Shown in pieces: positions 62,530 to 64,000 of a stretch of DNA of 64,000 nt (position 1 is its first letter; each line of letters starts with the position of its first letter). Made by a program: the position numbers and the translations under genes. The stretch covers positions 1,302,001-1,366,000 of the forward strand of contig NZ_CP108106.1 in assembly GCF_041435195.1 (NCBI RefSeq). The letters run 5' to 3'. The notes below the pieces were generated by a model that was not told where the DNA came from, searched no databases, and worked only from the letters and a program-made list of their open reading frames with translations. The stretch is from Streptomyces sp. NBC_00224 (lineage in GTDB: Bacteria; Actinomycetota; Actinomycetes; Streptomycetales; Streptomycetaceae).

Positions 62530-63242
62530 CCACGTACGTCTACGGGATCGCGCACCGCACCCACGCGCACCTGCCCGAGGAGATGGGCGGCGTCGGCGAT
62601 CCGCCGCGCCCGGTGCGGACCGTCGCCCAGGGCGAGCTGGTGGCCCTGGTCAGCGACGCGCCCGACGACCTTCGGCCCAAGCGGCGCGACCTGCTGGCCC
62701 ATCAGAGCGTGCTCGCCGAGGCGGGCGCGGGCGGCGCGGTGCTGCCGATGCGCTTCGGCGGCGTCTCGCCCGACGACGAGGCCGTGAAGGCCGCGCTCGC
62801 CGAGCACGGCGAGCGGTATCTGGAGCGCCTCGAAGCTCTTGAGGGCAGGGTCGAGTACAACATCAAGGCCGCCCACGACGAGGAGGCCGTGCTGCACCAA
62901 GTGCTCGCGGACAGCCCGGAGTTGCGTGCCATGAGCGACACCAACCGCCGGGCGGGCGGCGGCACCTACGAGCAGAAGCTGCAGCTCGGCGAGCGGATCG
63001 CCGCCGCGGTCCAGCAGCGTGAGGCGCGGGACGCGGTGCTGATCCAGCGGGCCCTGGAACACGCCGCCGAGGACGAGCGGCCCGGGCCGCAGTCCACCGG
63101 CTGGCTGGCCAACCTCTCGTACCTGGTGGCACGCGAACGCGCCGACGAGTTCGTGGCGTCCGTGGAGGCGCTGCGCAAGGAGGCGCCGTACCTCATCGTC
63201 CAGGTGCACGGCCCGCTGCCCCCGTACAGCTTCACGGACTGA
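62526..63242 (+). CDS. gvpF: Gas vesicle protein GvpF/GvpL family
   Basis: The 238-residue protein starts TTYVYGIAHRTHAHLPEEMG and contains LVSDAPDDLRPKRRDLLAHQ, VLPMRFGGVSPDDEAVKAAL, YNIKAAHDEEAVLHQVLADS and YLIVQVHGPLPPYSF, the two-domain GvpF/L fold. GvpF binds GvpA and is probably at the growing vesicle surface. Stop at 63242, then a 25-bp gap to gvpG. Confidence 0.92.
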   Translation: MTTYVYGIAHRTHAHLPEEMGGVGDPPRPVRTVAQGELVALVSDAPDDLRPKRRDLLAHQSVLAEAGAGGAVLPMRFGGVSPDDEAVKAALAEHGERYLERLEALEGRVEYNIKAAHDEEAVLHQVLADSPELRAMSDTNRRAGGGTYEQKLQLGERIAAAVQQREARDAVLIQRALEHAAEDERPGPQSTGWLANLSYLVARERADEFVASVEALRKEAPYLIVQVHGPLPPYSFTD

Positions 63243-63267
63243 CGCACGCGACGACGGGAGGCTCCGC

Positions 63268-63504
63268 GTGGGCCTGCTCAAGGAACTGCTGCTGCTTCCC
63301 GCGGCCCCCGTGCGCGGCACCTTCTGGGTGCTGGAGCAGGTGGTCGCGCAGGCGGAGCAGCAGTACTACGACCCCTCGGCCATTCGCAACGAACTCGCCC
63401 TGCTGGAGGAGCAGTTGATGGCGGGCGAGATCGACGAGGCCGAGTTCGACCGCCGCGAGGACGAGCTCCTCGACCGGCTGGAGAACAGGAATTCCTCACG
63501 ATGA
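63268..63504 (+). CDS. gvpG: Gas vesicle protein GvpG
   Basis: The 78-residue helical protein begins MGLLKELLLLPAAPVRGTFW and contains LEEQLMAGEIDEAEFDRRED, typical of GvpG. GGGAGG lies six bases before GTG 63268. Its stop overlaps the next start as ATGA. Confidence 0.9.
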   Translation: MGLLKELLLLPAAPVRGTFWVLEQVVAQAEQQYYDPSAIRNELALLEEQLMAGEIDEAEFDRREDELLDRLENRNSSR

Positions 63505-64000
63505 ACAACCGGTTGGCAATAGGGCTCGCGGTAGGCGCGGGCTATGTGCTCGGCCGCACCAAGAAGGCCAAGCTCGCGTTCGGCATCGGCACCATGGTGC
63601 TCGGCAAGCGGCTCAAGCTGAGCCCCGGGGCGCTCGCGGAGTTCGCGGCCGGGCAGTTGGAGAGCAACCCCCAGTTCAAGGAGATCGGCGACCAGTTGCG
63701 CGAGGACCTGCGCGGGGTGGGCAAGGCGGCGACCGGCGCCCTGGTCAACCGGCAGCTCGAAGGGATCGCGGACCGGCTGCACGACCGCACCCTCGATGTG
63801 CGGGACCGTATCGCCGGGGTGGTGCCGGACCCGGAGAGCGGGGCCGAGGCGGCCAAGAAGGCCACCGCCCCGGCCAGGAAGGCGACCGGCCGGGCGGCCG
63901 ACCGGGCGAAGCGGTCCGCGCCCGCGAAGAAGGCGGAGTCGGCGGAGAAGTCCGAGCCGGTACGCCGTGCCGCCGCCGCGAAGAAGACCGCGGCGCGCCG
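63501..64000 (+). CDS. Gas vesicle cluster protein, Ala/Lys-rich, partial at window edge
   Basis: The visible 166 residues start MNNRLAIGLAVGAGYVLGRT and continue with a hydrophobic-to-helical region (LAFGIGTMVLGKRLKL, LREDLRGVGKAATGALVNRQ). From about residue 115 the sequence is rich in Ala and Lys (AKKATAPARKATGRAADRAK). In the S. coelicolor cluster the gene after gvpG is gvpY, which has this character; the assignment is by position and composition. The C-terminus lies beyond 64000. Confidence 0.75.
   Translation, partial: MNNRLAIGLAVGAGYVLGRTKKAKLAFGIGTMVLGKRLKLSPGALAEFAAGQLESNPQFKEIGDQLREDLRGVGKAATGALVNRQLEGIADRLHDRTLDVRDRIAGVVPDPESGAEAAKKATAPARKATGRAADRAKRSAPAKKAESAEKSEPVRRAAAAKKTAAR

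Overview
The window is Streptomyces chromosome. The evidence is very high GC with strong third-position GC, GTG and TTG starts, mycothiol-dependent and actinobacterial-only families (DUF1918, DUF6479, DUF6328), and a gas-vesicle cluster in the order O-A-F-G preceded by a type II NADH dehydrogenase and a transketolase. It looks like a chromosome-arm or near-arm region rather than a core block: regulators, secreted enzymes, orphan redox enzymes and several decayed genes, with no ribosomal, tRNA or replication genes and no integrase, transposase or CRISPR array.

Layout. 1-5.7 kb: tail of a lipid kinase, VanZ-like protein, two-domain VOC protein, an MFS/GNAT pair, then a scar of three broken genes (LuxR-type regulator, MFS, TolB-like protein). 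5.7-10.6 kb: a membrane Ser/Thr kinase with a ricin-type lectin tail, DUF1918, an NmrA-like oxidoreductase, a cation/proton antiporter. 10.3-26 kb is the regulatory core: a coiled-coil sigma-like protein, a TPR protein, a SigB/SigF-type sigma factor with a convergent RsbW-like kinase, a winged-helix Lys/Ala-rich protein, an MFS/ArsR pair, an ECF sigma factor fused to a zinc-binding anti-sigma-like segment, a membrane span and a CAP domain, a PAS-PAS-GAF-SpoIIE phosphatase, an STAS/RsbW-like pair and a second SigB/SigF-type sigma factor. 26-33 kb: a haem-oxygenase-like/HemK2-like/CDGSH iron-redox group, a three-subunit molybdenum hydroxylase operon and a YbdK-like ligase. 33-38.7 kb: a compact UvrA paralogue, a third SigB/SigF-type sigma factor, a PRC-barrel protein, a tiny hydrophobic protein and a short-chain dehydrogenase. 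38.8-47 kb: HAD phosphatase, PoxB-like TPP enzyme, two internally deleted oxidoreductase genes, DUF6479, Dps, a nucleosidase and an aldo/keto reductase with its divergent TetR regulator. 47-51.8 kb: two divergent secreted carbohydrate-active proteins sharing a lectin tail. 51.8-58.3 kb: AraC/MBL pair, flavin-dependent oxidoreductase, membrane protein, mycothiol-dependent enzyme, Tat-lipoprotein agmatine deiminase with its TetR regulator. 58.5-64 kb: NDH-2, transketolase and the first five genes of the gas-vesicle operon, cut by the window edge.

How it fits together. Every part of a partner-switching stress pathway is present (SpoIIE phosphatase, STAS antagonist, two RsbW-like kinases, three SigB/SigF-type sigma factors), among likely outputs (Dps, PRC-barrel protein, small hydrophobic protein, gas vesicles). 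Several intergenic regions carry sequences resembling the published SigB-type consensus GNNT-N14-16-GGGTAY, the clearest being upstream of the first sigma gene. A second theme is gene loss: at least five genes are interrupted by what look like precise deletions or frameshifts. Function assignments rest on motif reading only; no database search was run.
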